The position numbers and the translations under genes are program-made. A stretch of DNA of 64,000 nt from Buxus sempervirens. Taxonomy: Eukaryota > Streptophyta > Magnoliopsida > Buxales > Buxaceae. Shown in pieces: positions 32,501-49,975 of this stretch; within the stretch, counting starts at the first letter, position 1, and each line of letters begins with the position of its first letter. The notes under the pieces are model-generated. The model did no database searches, was not told the origin of the DNA, and saw nothing but the letters and a program-made list of their open reading frames with translations. Location: the NCBI GenBank assembly GCA_947561395.2, contig OX387183.1:61797915-61861914 (forward strand). The letters run 5' to 3'.

Positions 32501-33024
32501 CTCATGGGTATTAAATTAACTTTTTAAATTGAGAAAAAGGATGCAAAGTTCAAACCATAAGTGGAACCAACTAAATTGCAACTTATCTAAATTGAGAAAA
32601 AACTTGTCAAAAAAATTAAATTAGTGAATAAACTTGTGATGGATGTATTGAGCAGATTGTACAGACAGCCAACCAATTCATCCATCCAGGATGGCAAAAG
32701 AGAGGGAAAGGAAGGACTGTTTTATAGAGTCCTGTTTTAGTCAGTAAATAAACCAGTTTTAATTAACCCATACTGAGGTTAATTGAAATAGTTCAGTAAA
32801 TAAATACCAATAAAGCCTATACTGAGGCTAATTGAAACAGTTCATTTTGAGCTGTGGGGGGAACGTGATTGTGTATGGTTTTTTGACCAATGCATTGAGG
32901 CTAAAATCAACAACTAAATTTCAAGACAGAGGGAAAAAGACTATAACTGATGCTGTTGACTTCATAACATTGCAATTTTGCTCTCCAGATACGAAAGCTT
33001 CTCTGTGGAAAGGTGGGGGCCTAA
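26569..33024 (+). CDS. VHA-E: V-type H+-ATPase subunit E
   Basis: Six exons: 26569-26670, 27232-27332, 30479-30635, 31536-31732, 32389-32488 and 32989-33024, in compatible phases, encoding 230 residues, the usual length. Subunit E is part of the peripheral stalk that holds the V1 catalytic head against the membrane V0 rotor, on vacuole and trans-Golgi/endosome membranes. The N-terminus MNDADVSKQIQQMVRFIRQE and EIHVSAEE lead into the long basic helix (about 1-100, EKLQLVEAEKKKIRQEYERK). The C-terminal domain has LLKDLIVQSLLRLKEPSVLL, SGGVVLASQDGKIVFENTLD and FRKKLPEIRKLL. The last exon codes for only 11 residues and the stop. Intron 2 (3.1 kb) carries a MITE and LINE debris. The next gene is convergent. 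Confidence 0.96.
27539..28019. mobile_element. MITE with 8-bp target duplication in VHA-E intron 2
   Basis: The terminal inverted repeats are CTATGTTACATGGAC and GTCCATGTAACATAG, both perfect over 15 bp. They are bounded by the perfect 8-bp duplication CATTTTTC at 27531-27538 and 28020-28027. The 481-bp body has subterminal CGGGTACGAGTGTCGAGTGT-type motifs that reappear inverted near the right end. There is no coding capacity. The 8-bp duplication points to a hAT-like non-autonomous element, although the ends are not the usual CAGGG. Confidence 0.8.
28740..29160 (+). pseudogene. LINE 3' fragment in VHA-E intron 2
   Basis: The frame VEVLFFATIWSVWIAQNRCI followed by FYDDATQKQRLLEDITILAS, then a W-rich hydrophobic tail, matches the C-terminal end (after the zinc-knuckle region) of plant L1-type reverse transcriptase polyproteins. 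A short A-run at 29152-29161 marks the tail. The polyprotein core is missing, so this is a 5'-truncated dead copy. Confidence 0.6.
29890..30165 (+). mobile_element. Possible SINE-like retroposon with CAAAAAAA tail
   Basis: A B-box-like CAGGTTTGATTTCC at about 29943 lies about 180 bp before an A-rich tail made of five perfect CAAAAAAA units (30121-30159). The spacing fits a tRNA-derived SINE, but I could not identify an A box or a target duplication. Confidence 0.35.
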
Positions 33025-34703
33025 CAGCTCAATTCCTTTTCCTATAACCGTTCACAATAAAGTATCAGCGCTTCTCATCTCCTATGCTTGTTTTGGTCGT
33101 GGATGAGTCATACATCTTGGACTGTTAATTTGGGAGATCTTTTACGTTTTTTGTCCAAGTATTATTACTCTGCCTATGTACTACAGAGGACAAATAAACA
33201 GAAATTGCAGGTCTTGTTCTTTGATGCTGACCATTTGAAAATTTTGGTATAGAAGATCTCTTGAGAGATTGAAAACCACTAACCAAATGCTTCAAAGCTC
33301 TTGAAAGAAAATCCTCAGCTCCAATGTGAATTCTTGCTTGGGTACTGGTTTTCGCCCCCTTTTTTATCAGCTGAATAATTGATTAGGCGTCCGCTGAATG
33401 ATGATTTGACGGTATTTTATTCCCGATATTAACTTAATATTAAGCAGGCAATCTTGGCTCTCACACGCCAAAATCGTAGATTTTCTGTGGCTTGGGACTT
33501 GCCTGGATGGCAAAGCATTAAATATGACGCAACTCGTCAATCCACCTGAGGTGGTTTTGGGTTCGTGTTTTCAACCTGAGGGCATGTTTGGAAACTGGTG
33601 GATTAATGAGGGTTGGTGATTTTCAATCTCTTAATAGATAGGCTATGCATGGATGTATATTGCATTTTTTGTATATTCAGTAATTATTAAGGAGCTAAAA
33701 TAATAAAAATACGTAAAGGACAATGATTTATTGTCATTTTAGATGACTTTTTTGAAATAAAAGGGTCTCGAATGGGATGGGTTTGGTTTGGAAATCTGAA
33801 GCCCGTTTCATAAATGCGTAGTCGGTTCAAGAAGGCGTATGGCGGGCCGATCAACAGTTGTCTAACGACAGTGCTCAACCGAACTCTTATCCACCACCAA
33901 GTTCATGTGAGGCTGACAGTGCCTTGTCGCATGCCCAACGTAAGTCCAATATACTAGCCTGAGCTCTAAGTTCTATTGACTTTAAGCTGGGAAACGGTAA
34001 GCTCTGGACTTTACATTGGTCCAATAAAGTTCGGCGTCTCTATATCCGAACTTAGTCGTCTAGCTCTTCAAGTTCGAACCGAGCTGGAGGCCAAGATTTC
34101 TACGTTTAAGCCGAACAGCGAAGAAAGTAAGAGATAAGGGTCGCGATCAGTGAATATTTTCCTTTCTTTCCCGATTCGTTGTCCTAATTTGGGACAGCCA
34201 ACGAGGCACAACTTAGGCGTCTTTGGATTAAGGTCCTCTCATTCTCCCGCCCACATTGACATAGGATTGTTTGATTTTAATCCTAAAGAATATATAACAG
34301 TGCGATGCACATTCCAAATGAGAGACAAGAAATTTGGTCTTACAGGACTGCAGTTAAAAATGAGACAACCATGAGGCAAATTGCGCAGACAGTCTTCTAA
34401 AAAGACGACAGTGAAATACCTTAACCAAAAACTGGGATTTTAATCCTAAAGAAATTCGGTCTTCCATTGTTGTACCATTCAGTTAAAAATGCGGCGACTA
34501 TGAGCTAAGACGACAGCAGAATGGCATACCTTGACCTAGAACTAACAAAATGCATAGCTGGTTTGGTCTCGTGACACCATAATTATGCAAAAACAAAAGG
34601 TGGAAACTGATCGTGGTTCTTGATTTCAAGTGATTATGAACTCCTGATGCTCGCTAAACCACCGCATTCTTGAAGAGATATAATTTGATTCTAAAGCCAG
34701 TAG
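33025..34703. other. Spacer between convergent VHA-E and NRL gene 2
   Basis: Holds the 3' ends of both genes. No conserved coding sequence is seen. The only clear structure is an imperfect direct duplication at 34273-34541. Confidence 0.6.
34273..34541. repeat. Imperfect tandem duplication, period about 163 bp
   Basis: Both units start with GATTTTAATCCTAAAGAA (34273 and 34436). They share a FAMILY of matching stretches: 'TTCGGTCTT'-like, 'CAGTTAAAAATG(A/C)G', 'AAGACGACAG' and 'ATACCTTRACC' in the same order. The second unit is shorter and diverged by small deletions. Confidence 0.65.
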
Positions 34704-37700
34704 CTAGGAAACTGAATGCCTCCGCCTTCTACCATTTTTCCCTTCTGCTGCCTGTGATTTCTTCCCAGGCTTCTGACGTTTCCCAGTGGCGGGAACATTA
34801 AAGATTCCTATCCTTCCAATTCCCCTGGAAAGGGAGGTCAGGAATGTTTTCGTACTCCCTGATTTTTCAATCATCCCTTGCTTCATAAACACTTGCTCCT
34901 TCTCTAAGTCGCTGAGCCTCACCCGCATCCTTGATATTTCCAGCTTTAGCTCACGATTCTCCCTTCTCAGGGATGCATAATTATCTCGTGGGGACATGGC
35001 AGCACTTGGGACACCACTGCTTATCCTCTGAGAAAAGAATCCATCTCCGGAGCTTCCTGATATGGCATTCTTTAGCCGCAGCTGTTCGAAATACAAGACC
35101 CGAACTATCATCTGAACCGGGAGGCGGTCATTCTGTGCAGCGTGGTTCAATGCTTCTTGAGAAAGCTTTTGGCAGTCGATGAGCTTACACAGCTTCTTAC
35201 ATTCATTTTCAGTTAACATCGGATGGGACTGATCAAGCAAACATGAAATCCAGTACCAATCATATATATACAAGAAAATATTAATCAGAACCTCTAATGC
35301 AAAAAAAAAAAAAAAAAAGTTGATGAGCTGCATTCTAAAAAATCAAAGATGTATGGACACAATCACTAATTTTATTTAAGACACTCTCTTATGACAAAAA
35401 GTAGATAAAAATGTGAAGCCAAATGCATAAAAACTAAAGATGCAGATAACAGGAGACCACTAAATATTTTTTCAAATTTTAGGTTGAAAGGTGTTTACCT
35501 TCAAGTATATGTCAACAGCCCTGTAAATGCCATCATCAATGACATGAGCATAGTCAGGCAATATCTCAATTATGGCAATAAATTTATTCAGATTTAGATA
35601 TGGATCAGGTGCAATTTCTGCAAGATATGCATCAATAAGCCGTCCAACTTTCAACACTGAACAATTGTTGGGTGAACCAACTCCTCCATATTCATACCCA
35701 TCATCTGATGACTCCTCATTTTCCTCCTCTTCGATATGCTGCAGGAAATTAACAAGTATCCGGTGGACAGTGTCAATGTCAAATAAAGAATCACCAGTCT
35801 TTACAGAAGGGATAAGAAGGTCATCAAGGGAAACCATCTCCAACCGGAAACTAATCCTCCTTTCAAGCTCAAGTCTGCATGCAATTGTGGTGTCCAAAAC
35901 GACGGCCATTCGCAACATGCCAAACAGAAAGCTCAGAGGTATAGATGTGCTTTTCTCTGTAGGCAGAAGACTTACAAGAGTTCCCACAATTATCCTTTGT
36001 TCATTTTCTGTCATGCCAGAATTTAGTGAATTCAGTTTCATCTTTTCTGGATCCCAAATTTGTCTTCTCCCAATTCCCTTCAAGGATGTCTGAGCGTAGT
36101 GCATTAGAGATGCAATAATACTATCTTGTCTAACACCAGCTCTTCTCATGGCAGGTATCACTCTTTGATAATAATCAATTCTCAGAATTGAGAGGTCCTG
36201 GACCCACCACTCAGGACAATCCACTTTTGGTTTCCCAGATCCGCTATCGCAGTCTAAACGTGATAAACCTGAAACCAACTGCTCCTTGCAAGCATTCATT
36301 GCAATGCCATCCACACATCTGTCTAAAATCCCAACTTCCTCTGCTATGGGAGGTAGTGCCTCACATGTGGATAAAACTTCCACAGATTTTTCAAGACTTT
36401 GCACCACAACTTCATTCAAGTATTTCTCTGTTCGGGCAATAAGGTTTTCCTCCCGGTAGTCTTCAGTCATTTCCAGGTACTCCGCAGCACAGCGAAGGCA
36501 AGCAACATTTGCAGTAGTAATCTCAAAATTGGTACCATAACAGAATTTTGCTGCAAGCTCAAATATCTGGGGCCCACCTGGTATGTCAGGAAGCTCCAGC
36601 TTGGAGAGATTTGAATCTCTAGCATCTGCCACAATTTTCCGAATCTTTCCACTCCGAGAGACCAAGGGGAACTTAAGACAAACACAAACAAAAATATTTC
36701 AGAAGAAAGTTGAAATACATGAGAAGTTAACTATTGATTGTCATAATGAGAAAATCATTTCCCTACCACGCAAAATTGAAAGGATAGAAACAGCTGCAAT
36801 ATAAAAATAGATCTCACTAAATATTAGCAGAAAGAAGTGTAAGAATAACGTAAAATGCAGAATGCAGAATTGACTAAAGTCAATTACAAAAACAAAATTA
36901 AAGGGGTAAATAGGCTCCTCCCAAAACCATAAAAATAAAGTGGATAAGGGAAAAAGGAAATGCTCTCAACTGTTAAGCGAGAAAATTCAATAGAATCTTT
37001 CATTCACATCATACAACCTCACACACCACTTGACCATACATAAAGTTAACTTGAATTTCAGCCACCATTTCATCAATCATCAAGATAATTTCTCCAAGTT
37101 TTTACATCTGATTCAGAATGATTCAAAAAAACTCAAGTTGAAAAGATGATTGGATCAAACTGGAGTTACTAGAAAGCCACTTATAAACATAAAACAAATA
37201 AACCTGTCAAGGCAGGTAAACGCTTTATAGTAAGAATCAAACTATGAAAATGAAAAAAGCTACTCCAAATTTTCACTAATTTGTCAAGTACTAAAACAAG
37301 TTCTAGATATACTCCAACCAAATTGAGGTCTCAAGTTCTAAACAATCACAAGATTTCAAAAATTCTACACACAAAACATGTATCATGTTGTAAGAAAGCA
37401 TATACATGATTGAAAGAAACTAAAGTAATCCTCTACAGATCCATCTCTAGCACCCCACGTTTGGAACAACATATTGTTGAACTGCAATAATTTTTTGTTT
37501 TGATTTGTTCCCTTTTTTTTTTCTTCTGTTGTAAAGTTTCAAAGAAGTCATTACTATGACATGATATGATCTTCTCACAATGCTTAGAACAAGAGATATC
37601 ACTTACCTTGTGCAGTAAAAAGGATTTTCCATCAACGACAACTGTAATGTCGCCCGAAACATCAGAAAAGATCCTGCACAAGGGAAGAGAAACGTTTTTG

Positions 37701-38287
37701 CTAAACGGAGATTGCCATATGGATGATACGAGGCATCGTATAAAGCGTTTAAAAAGGAGACCCTATCGGAGAACTGAGATGACCCTCGGTATTAAAGAGT
37801 GAGTCCTCAAAAAACATATTTTACACAGCGCTACTGGCTAATACTGAAAGGTTCAGTTATATTCGAACCAGGGATTGAAATCAAAAGCAACCTTCTGCCT
37901 CAGTTGATCGAGCTTTTAAACCCAAGAACTCCGTGAAAACCAAGCAAAAAAAAGAAAAAGAAAATTTTATCCATGAAATCAGAACTCCAGATCGCACGAA
38001 ACGGTGGAAAATCAAACAACAAAATATTCACGATCGAAAATAATCCTCGATACAACAAGAAATTAGATAATCAAAAAGTCCAACTCTTTCTTTCTCTCTC
38101 TCTCTCTCTCTCTCTCGTAACCAACGGCCTCGAAAGTAGAGAAACTTAAGATCTCCAACCAACGATTGGAATGCAGTGAGAGTGAAACCAAACAGAGATT
38201 TTTGCATTACCGATTACCGAAGGAGTTGCAGAACTTGGGAGTGGCGGTGGAGCGGTTGATGGAAGGGAATGGAGATTCAGAAACCAT
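34704..38287 (-). CDS. BTB/POZ and NPH3 domain protein, At1g03010/At5g48800-like (NRL gene 2)
   Basis: Four exons: 38287-38211, 37673-37607, 36671-35499 and 35228-34704, in compatible phases, encoding 613 residues. The N-terminus MVSESPFPSINRSTATPKF precedes a BTB fold (about 28-115, FSDVSGDITVVVDGKSFLLH and FPLVSRSGKIRKIV). The NPH3 domain starts at WWVQDLSILRIDYYQRVIP and includes IDTVHRILVNFLQH and LPVQMIVRVLYFEQLRLKNA. After SPRDNYASLRRENRELKLE comes a coiled coil and a basic tail ending RRRRHSVS. The C-terminal R-x-S fits the 14-3-3-binding site known in NPH3/RPT2. By family it should be a membrane-associated adaptor, possibly for CUL3-based ubiquitylation. Motifs place it in a different NRL clade from the copy at 19970-22085, so the two are not recent tandem duplicates. 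Intron 1 carries a CT microsatellite (38094-38116). Confidence 0.93.
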
Positions 38288-39324
38288 AGCAACCTCACGT
38301 GGCTTGTGGCCGAAAGCAAAGCAAAGAGCAGCTGTCGAGCTGTCAATTAAGGAGGGAATGTGAACGATTTATATTACTGCAGACTGCAGTACCCTGTTAG
38401 TTTTTTGTAATTTACACATGTGACCTCCTCTGATCGACCTCTCTCGGCTCCTCTCCTTTTTGTTCGAAGGCCTTCTTCATGGACTGACTGACACCGATAG
38501 GGCATTGCATTGCAAAAGCTTCAGTTGGAGGATCTCCTCATTCGACGGTGAAAAGGAAGATTCGAATTCAAAACGGAAAGATTTTATGAAATTTGTATGT
38601 GGGAACATAGAGATGAGAACTCCATTGTAATGGACGCTCAGGGACAATTCTGTTAAACCCCAGGGGTATTAATGGATGCTCATGGACCGCGCGACGCAGA
38701 TGATATTGATTTGGGGCATGGTGATGTGACAGAACGGACACGGAACTCAAGACAGAAGTAATCATGAACAAGGGTTTTAATCGTAATAAAATCTTACCGG
38801 ATACCGTCCAAATGTTTTCTTTTGCTTTTTCTACGCCCAATTATCCAAGTACACTTTAGATCTTGTTGACTGTGATATTTGTTTATGAAAAGCAGTGATT
38901 CCTTTTCCCTCGGGAGACCCTCTTCCTCTTTGCGTTGCAGGCCTCGTACTTAAACTTCAGCCCGACCTTATAATAGAATTCGAAATTAAAGCCCAACCCG
39001 ATTAAATGCGTAATACACCAATATAAACCTTTGAGCCCAGCCCTATATATTACAAACTTACATAAAAAACGAAGCGGTAGATTTTTATCTATTTTTTCCC
39101 TCTTGAGTAGATCCCAATTTTAAGAGTCAGGACGTCTATATGTTCCGCCATAATATGTACCAGAAGGTGCACGTGTAGTATTACATGTGAGAAAGATGTA
39201 GAGAGAACAATTATGAAACCGTTTAACTTTTAAATGCAGGGAATTGAGTTGTTATGATAATTATACTCCTTTAATTAACGGATTTAATTTAACAAGGATT
39301 TGAATCATCTACAGTTGGACTTTT

Positions 39325-39393
39325 AAAAAATCCAACCTTACAATGTTAGAACTTAGAATAAAAAATCCAACCTTACAATGTTAGAACTTAGAA
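39325..39393. repeat. 35-bp perfect tandem duplication
   Basis: Two consecutive units share TCCAACCTTACAATGTTAGA and ACTTAGAA with a 35-bp period and no mismatch, so the duplication is recent. Confidence 0.88.
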
Positions 39394-40293
39394 GTATGTT
39401 TATCATGCAAGCCCATGTGACTACATGACATTTGTTACAATTGGACTCATAAATTCCTCTAACAATGTGAGGGAGGGCTTTTTTGGAAAGTTGTACATTG
39501 TATTTGGCATGTTTCCCAAGGGGTATTCTCGCATTGTGTATAACATAGATTCATTTTTAAGTAGTTTTCTTGATTTTAATTATACCAAACAAGTAATGTT
39601 ATCGACCTTGTGAGTTCCAAAAAAAAAATTTGTTATTGACCTTGTGCCGTCCCGGGTGGTCTAGTTACCAAACAAATATTTGAGATGAAAGTTACAATGC
39701 ACACTGTGGGAATGAAATTGTCTCTTGCATGGTTACTATAGCAGACTCTGCAACCACATGTTGTCACGTGTAGCATCCAACGGTAACTCTTATTTGAATG
39801 CCAAATGTCATTGAAGTGACATCAATGACATTTAACATTAGAAAAAATATGAAAGAGCATCCACCCTTGGATGCTACAAGTGGCAGCAGCCATGATGGCT
39901 GTGGCGTCAACCGCAGCAAATTTGCGGTAGACGATATGAACCCCGCACCGTGTGCCTAAGCGGCATTTAACCGTACTACCGGCAAGCTCTTTAAGGTTGT
40001 AAACTTGTAATTTGTAAAGGCCTCTGCTTGCTTCTGGAGCCGGAAAGGTAGCTTGCCAATTTCTCTGGTTCCAATTACCGCAACTAGAGAAACGCTCGAG
40101 CAAGTAAGAAAATGCTGACCAACACGGTGGATTGCCGTCTTCCCGTGTAAGCCCTTCACGCCGATTACCAAATCTCTGCTCTTTTCTTCGCTCTCTATGA
40201 TATTTTAGATCAACTGGAAACCGATAGTCCAAAACCGCGAAGACGGTCAGGAAACTGCCAAAACTTGTTCCGGTTGCATAATTTCGTCTATCT

Positions 40294-40297
<4 letters not shown>

Positions 40298-40327
<30 letters not shown>
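40298..40327. repeat. (CT)n microsatellite in the probable SNAT1 leader
   Basis: Fifteen CT units lie about 190 bp before the proposed ATG, in the same sense orientation as the CT run upstream of the BPP-like gene. Confidence 0.9.
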
Positions 40328-40330
<3 letters not shown>

Positions 40331-40515
40331 TGCTGTTTAATAAAATTAACAATTAGGGATTTTTCAATGTGTTACTTAATTCTGTCATCGTGGTCAATTT
40401 CTGGAACTGAAACCCCGAAAAATCTTCATCAGCATCACCTGTTGCTCTGTTTTTTTTGTGAATTGTATTGTTATCGTTGTTTAGTTCTAACACCTATGAG
40501 TTTTATTTGTTGCAG

Positions 40516-47405
<6,890 letters not shown>

Positions 47406-48464
47406 CTGGCCCTTTATCAAGGGTGAGACTAGCTTGATACTATTTGGTTCTTCTCAGGTTTATTGTTCAGGGACATGGGACACCTCTAAATGTGTTCCCA
47501 TTGTTTCTAAATGGGATTCGTGTTTCTCACGCTAATTATTTATTAGAAGCCATTTTGTTGTTCTATACTTAAGCATTAATATCCTGTAACATGTAAAACT
47601 TTTGTAGAATTTAAAGCACCTGCTTTCTGGATTTCATGAAGGAAAAGTCTGTTTCTGGTGCAAGAACAAACTGAGATTCTGTTTGTGTCAGAATTGATTG
47701 TATCGATAATTATCTGTTCTAAAAGGAAAAGGACCCGACCAACGGCTAGGTTTAGCGGAAGATTGCTTGACTATATAATCTCATTTTTGTCGATATATAT
47801 TGCTGATCTGTCTAGTGTCTAAGGCCGAAATTTACATCAATTGCCATCGAAAGCCTTTCCCGATCAGTTGGAGCTAACTATTGAAATCATATTGCCATTC
47901 TAACCCACTTATGGGAATTAGTCTTGTCAATAAATAAGCCTAAGTATTAATACTTCTAAATTGCCCTTATTTAACGTTACTTGTAGGAATGGCATTGGAG
48001 CGGTCTAAAGTCAACTTACCCATCTTCACCCTCACCCATTCTGAATCTAACTTTCATCCATCTACATCTACATTTATGTTTCTAACACGTATCTCATATG
48101 AAGACGTATATTAAGTTTATATACTAAAAATTCTTATATTTTATTAACAAACATGGATAGTTTGTTCTACAAGTGAGGAATTAATGTGAAGAGGATAATT
48201 ATATTGATTCATAGATATTTACTTGTGATGAAATTAATATGTTTTGTGATATTATCTTCTCTAAGTTTGCAGTCAATTCCCACATTGACATATGTATTGC
48301 ACGCGCCTTGGAAAAATGTGAACAAACCTGTCCAAGTGGAAGTGCATACCTTTGATTGGATCTTTTAAGGTAGATTTCAATGCGCGTGCGAGCAATGTCA
48401 ATTGCCGAGTCAGGTGGCATATGCATTTGCCGACAATTGGGCAGGCATTTTGCTAAGATAAATG

Positions 48465-48630
48465 GACAAGCCCACAATTTTCTCCACTCAAGTCAGCATA
48501 CAAACAAAAAGACACAAGTGCGGGAGAAATGGTCAAGCCCAAAATTTGCTAAGGAGTCCACAGCCTGATTAGCTTCCCTAAGAACATGGTTAATCCTAAT
48601 CTGATTAAAAGAATTGAGGAAAAGAAGAAT
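48465..48630 (-). pseudogene. LINE-type RNase H remnant
   Basis: On the minus strand the frame INHVLREANQAVDSLANFGL matches the conserved C-terminal segment of the RNase H domain found in plant LINE polyproteins (H-x-x-REAN-x-x-AD-x-LA). It stops soon after. A copia LTR begins about 10 bp upstream of it (at 48640), which probably cut the element in two. Confidence 0.6.
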
Positions 48631-48639
48631 CTGATGAAA

Positions 48640-49036
48640 TGCCAGAAATGACTCCGATAACTACAGCGATAGGAATTGTCAAAACATTTTTCTGTATATT
48701 CAAAATCCCTTTCTTACAATCGTTTGTTACAGTTATATATGACAAGAATACAACTTCTATTCTAGGCTATACAAATCAGTTTCCTATAATTATGCTATCA
48801 TGGAAAGGAAAGGAAATTCTTTCCTTTCCTCTTCCCATAATTCCCTCTTCCCATAATTCCTCCCATCTTCCCATATATTACAACTCACGCTAACACTCCC
48901 CCTCAAGTTGATGCATATGGATCCTTTATGCGCAACTTGACTAGTGAGTTGTAGAAATCTTTGCTGGACACGGCTTTGGTAAGTATATCTGCTAGCTGGT
49001 CTTCAGACTTGACAAATGGGAATCGAATTGTCTTGG
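48640..49036 (-). mobile_element. Truncated Ty1/copia retrotransposon: pol 3' end plus LTR
   Basis: On the minus strand, about 49036-48910 encodes the copia pol C-terminus (KSEDQLADILTKAVSS). A polypurine tract TTGAGGGGGAGTG follows at 48909-48895, then an LTR starting TGTTAGCG (48895) and ending TTTCTGGCA (48640), 256 bp. The rest of pol, gag and the other LTR are absent. The AAGTTGAGGGGGAGTGT junction is diagnostic for copia. Confidence 0.8.
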
Positions 49037-49648
49037 GGAAAGTCTCACTTTAAGCAAAGGTGGATATAATTTAGCTAAAACAACATATTTAAAAGTAAAA
49101 ATTACTATAGCATGTAAATAGGGGTTTAAATTCAAGTGGAAAGAGTAGTGGGGTGGTTATAGTTTCGGATTGTTTTAGTTGGGGAGGACAATAGTTGGGG
49201 AAAAAAAAAAGGAATATCAGAATTTGGGAGAATATTCCCCCCTTCCCTTTACTAACAACATAGATGGTTTTGAGTAAATTATTACCTTCAAAGCATAACT
49301 TCAATTTTGTAATATCAATATTTAATGAAATGGTATGTATTTAGAATGTTGTACTTGTTACGGTCATAAATAACAAGATTTAATTTGTTTTGAAATATCA
49401 AATCAATGATGTAATTTACAATCAAATTTAAGAAACAAAACCCTAAATTTCAGAATCACGTCGCTTTAAAGTTAATTTTTTGTAAATGAAGATAAGAGGT
49501 AGATGTTGACAACAAAGGATGTAAGTTTTGACTTTTTGTAAGGCAAGTTGTGGTCTTTAGGCTCCGTTCAAATGCAAGGGGATGCAAGAAATGACAGAAA
49601 AGAAAAGAGAAGAAAGTATACCTCCACGACTCAACGGTTTAAGATCAT

Positions 49649-49975
49649 GGGAAAACTGGTGATATTTTTTTTTAAATAATTCAAATCCAATCGATCAATT
49701 TTAGGGTAATTGAGAATTAGTGATACTATTTTTAAATAATTGAGAAGCAATTTCTTCCGAAAATACCTCAAAACACTTTGAAATCCTTTTTACTATTTTT
49801 ATTACAGGTGAAGTTTGCAATCTTTTGAGGGTATTTCGGAAGAAATTATTCATCAATAGTAAAATGATATTGATTCTCAATTATTTAAAAAAAGGACCAC
49901 TAATTCTTAATTACCTAGAATTGGAAAACTGAATCTGAATTGTTTTTAAAAAAACTCACTAAACCCCAATTTCCC
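49649..49975. mobile_element. Long-hairpin MITE
   Basis: Two inverted arms of more than 100 bp face each other. Left: GGTAATTGAGAATTAGTGAT then AATTTCTTCCGAAAATACCT. Right: the complements, with a small extra segment near 49845-49870. A loop of about 50 bp separates them. The transcript of either strand would fold into a long imperfect duplex. The outer ends are imprecise and I found no clean target duplication. Confidence 0.7.

Larger units (their letters stand above)
38288..40515. other. Divergent spacer between NRL gene 2 and the SNAT1 gene
   Basis: Head-to-head arrangement, so both promoters should lie here. No conserved coding frame was seen. It contains a 35-bp tandem duplication (39325-39393) and a CT microsatellite (40298-40327) that probably lies in the SNAT1 5' leader. 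Confidence 0.55.

Noticed and set aside
35572-36093. A 173-residue plus-strand open frame
   Set aside because: It is the complement of the large NRL gene 2 exon, whose minus-strand product is clearly the conserved protein.
39822-40352. A 176-residue minus-strand frame starting in the CT microsatellite
   Set aside because: Its start comes from the repeat (ER)n and the rest matches no family; the region is more likely the promoter and leader of SNAT1.
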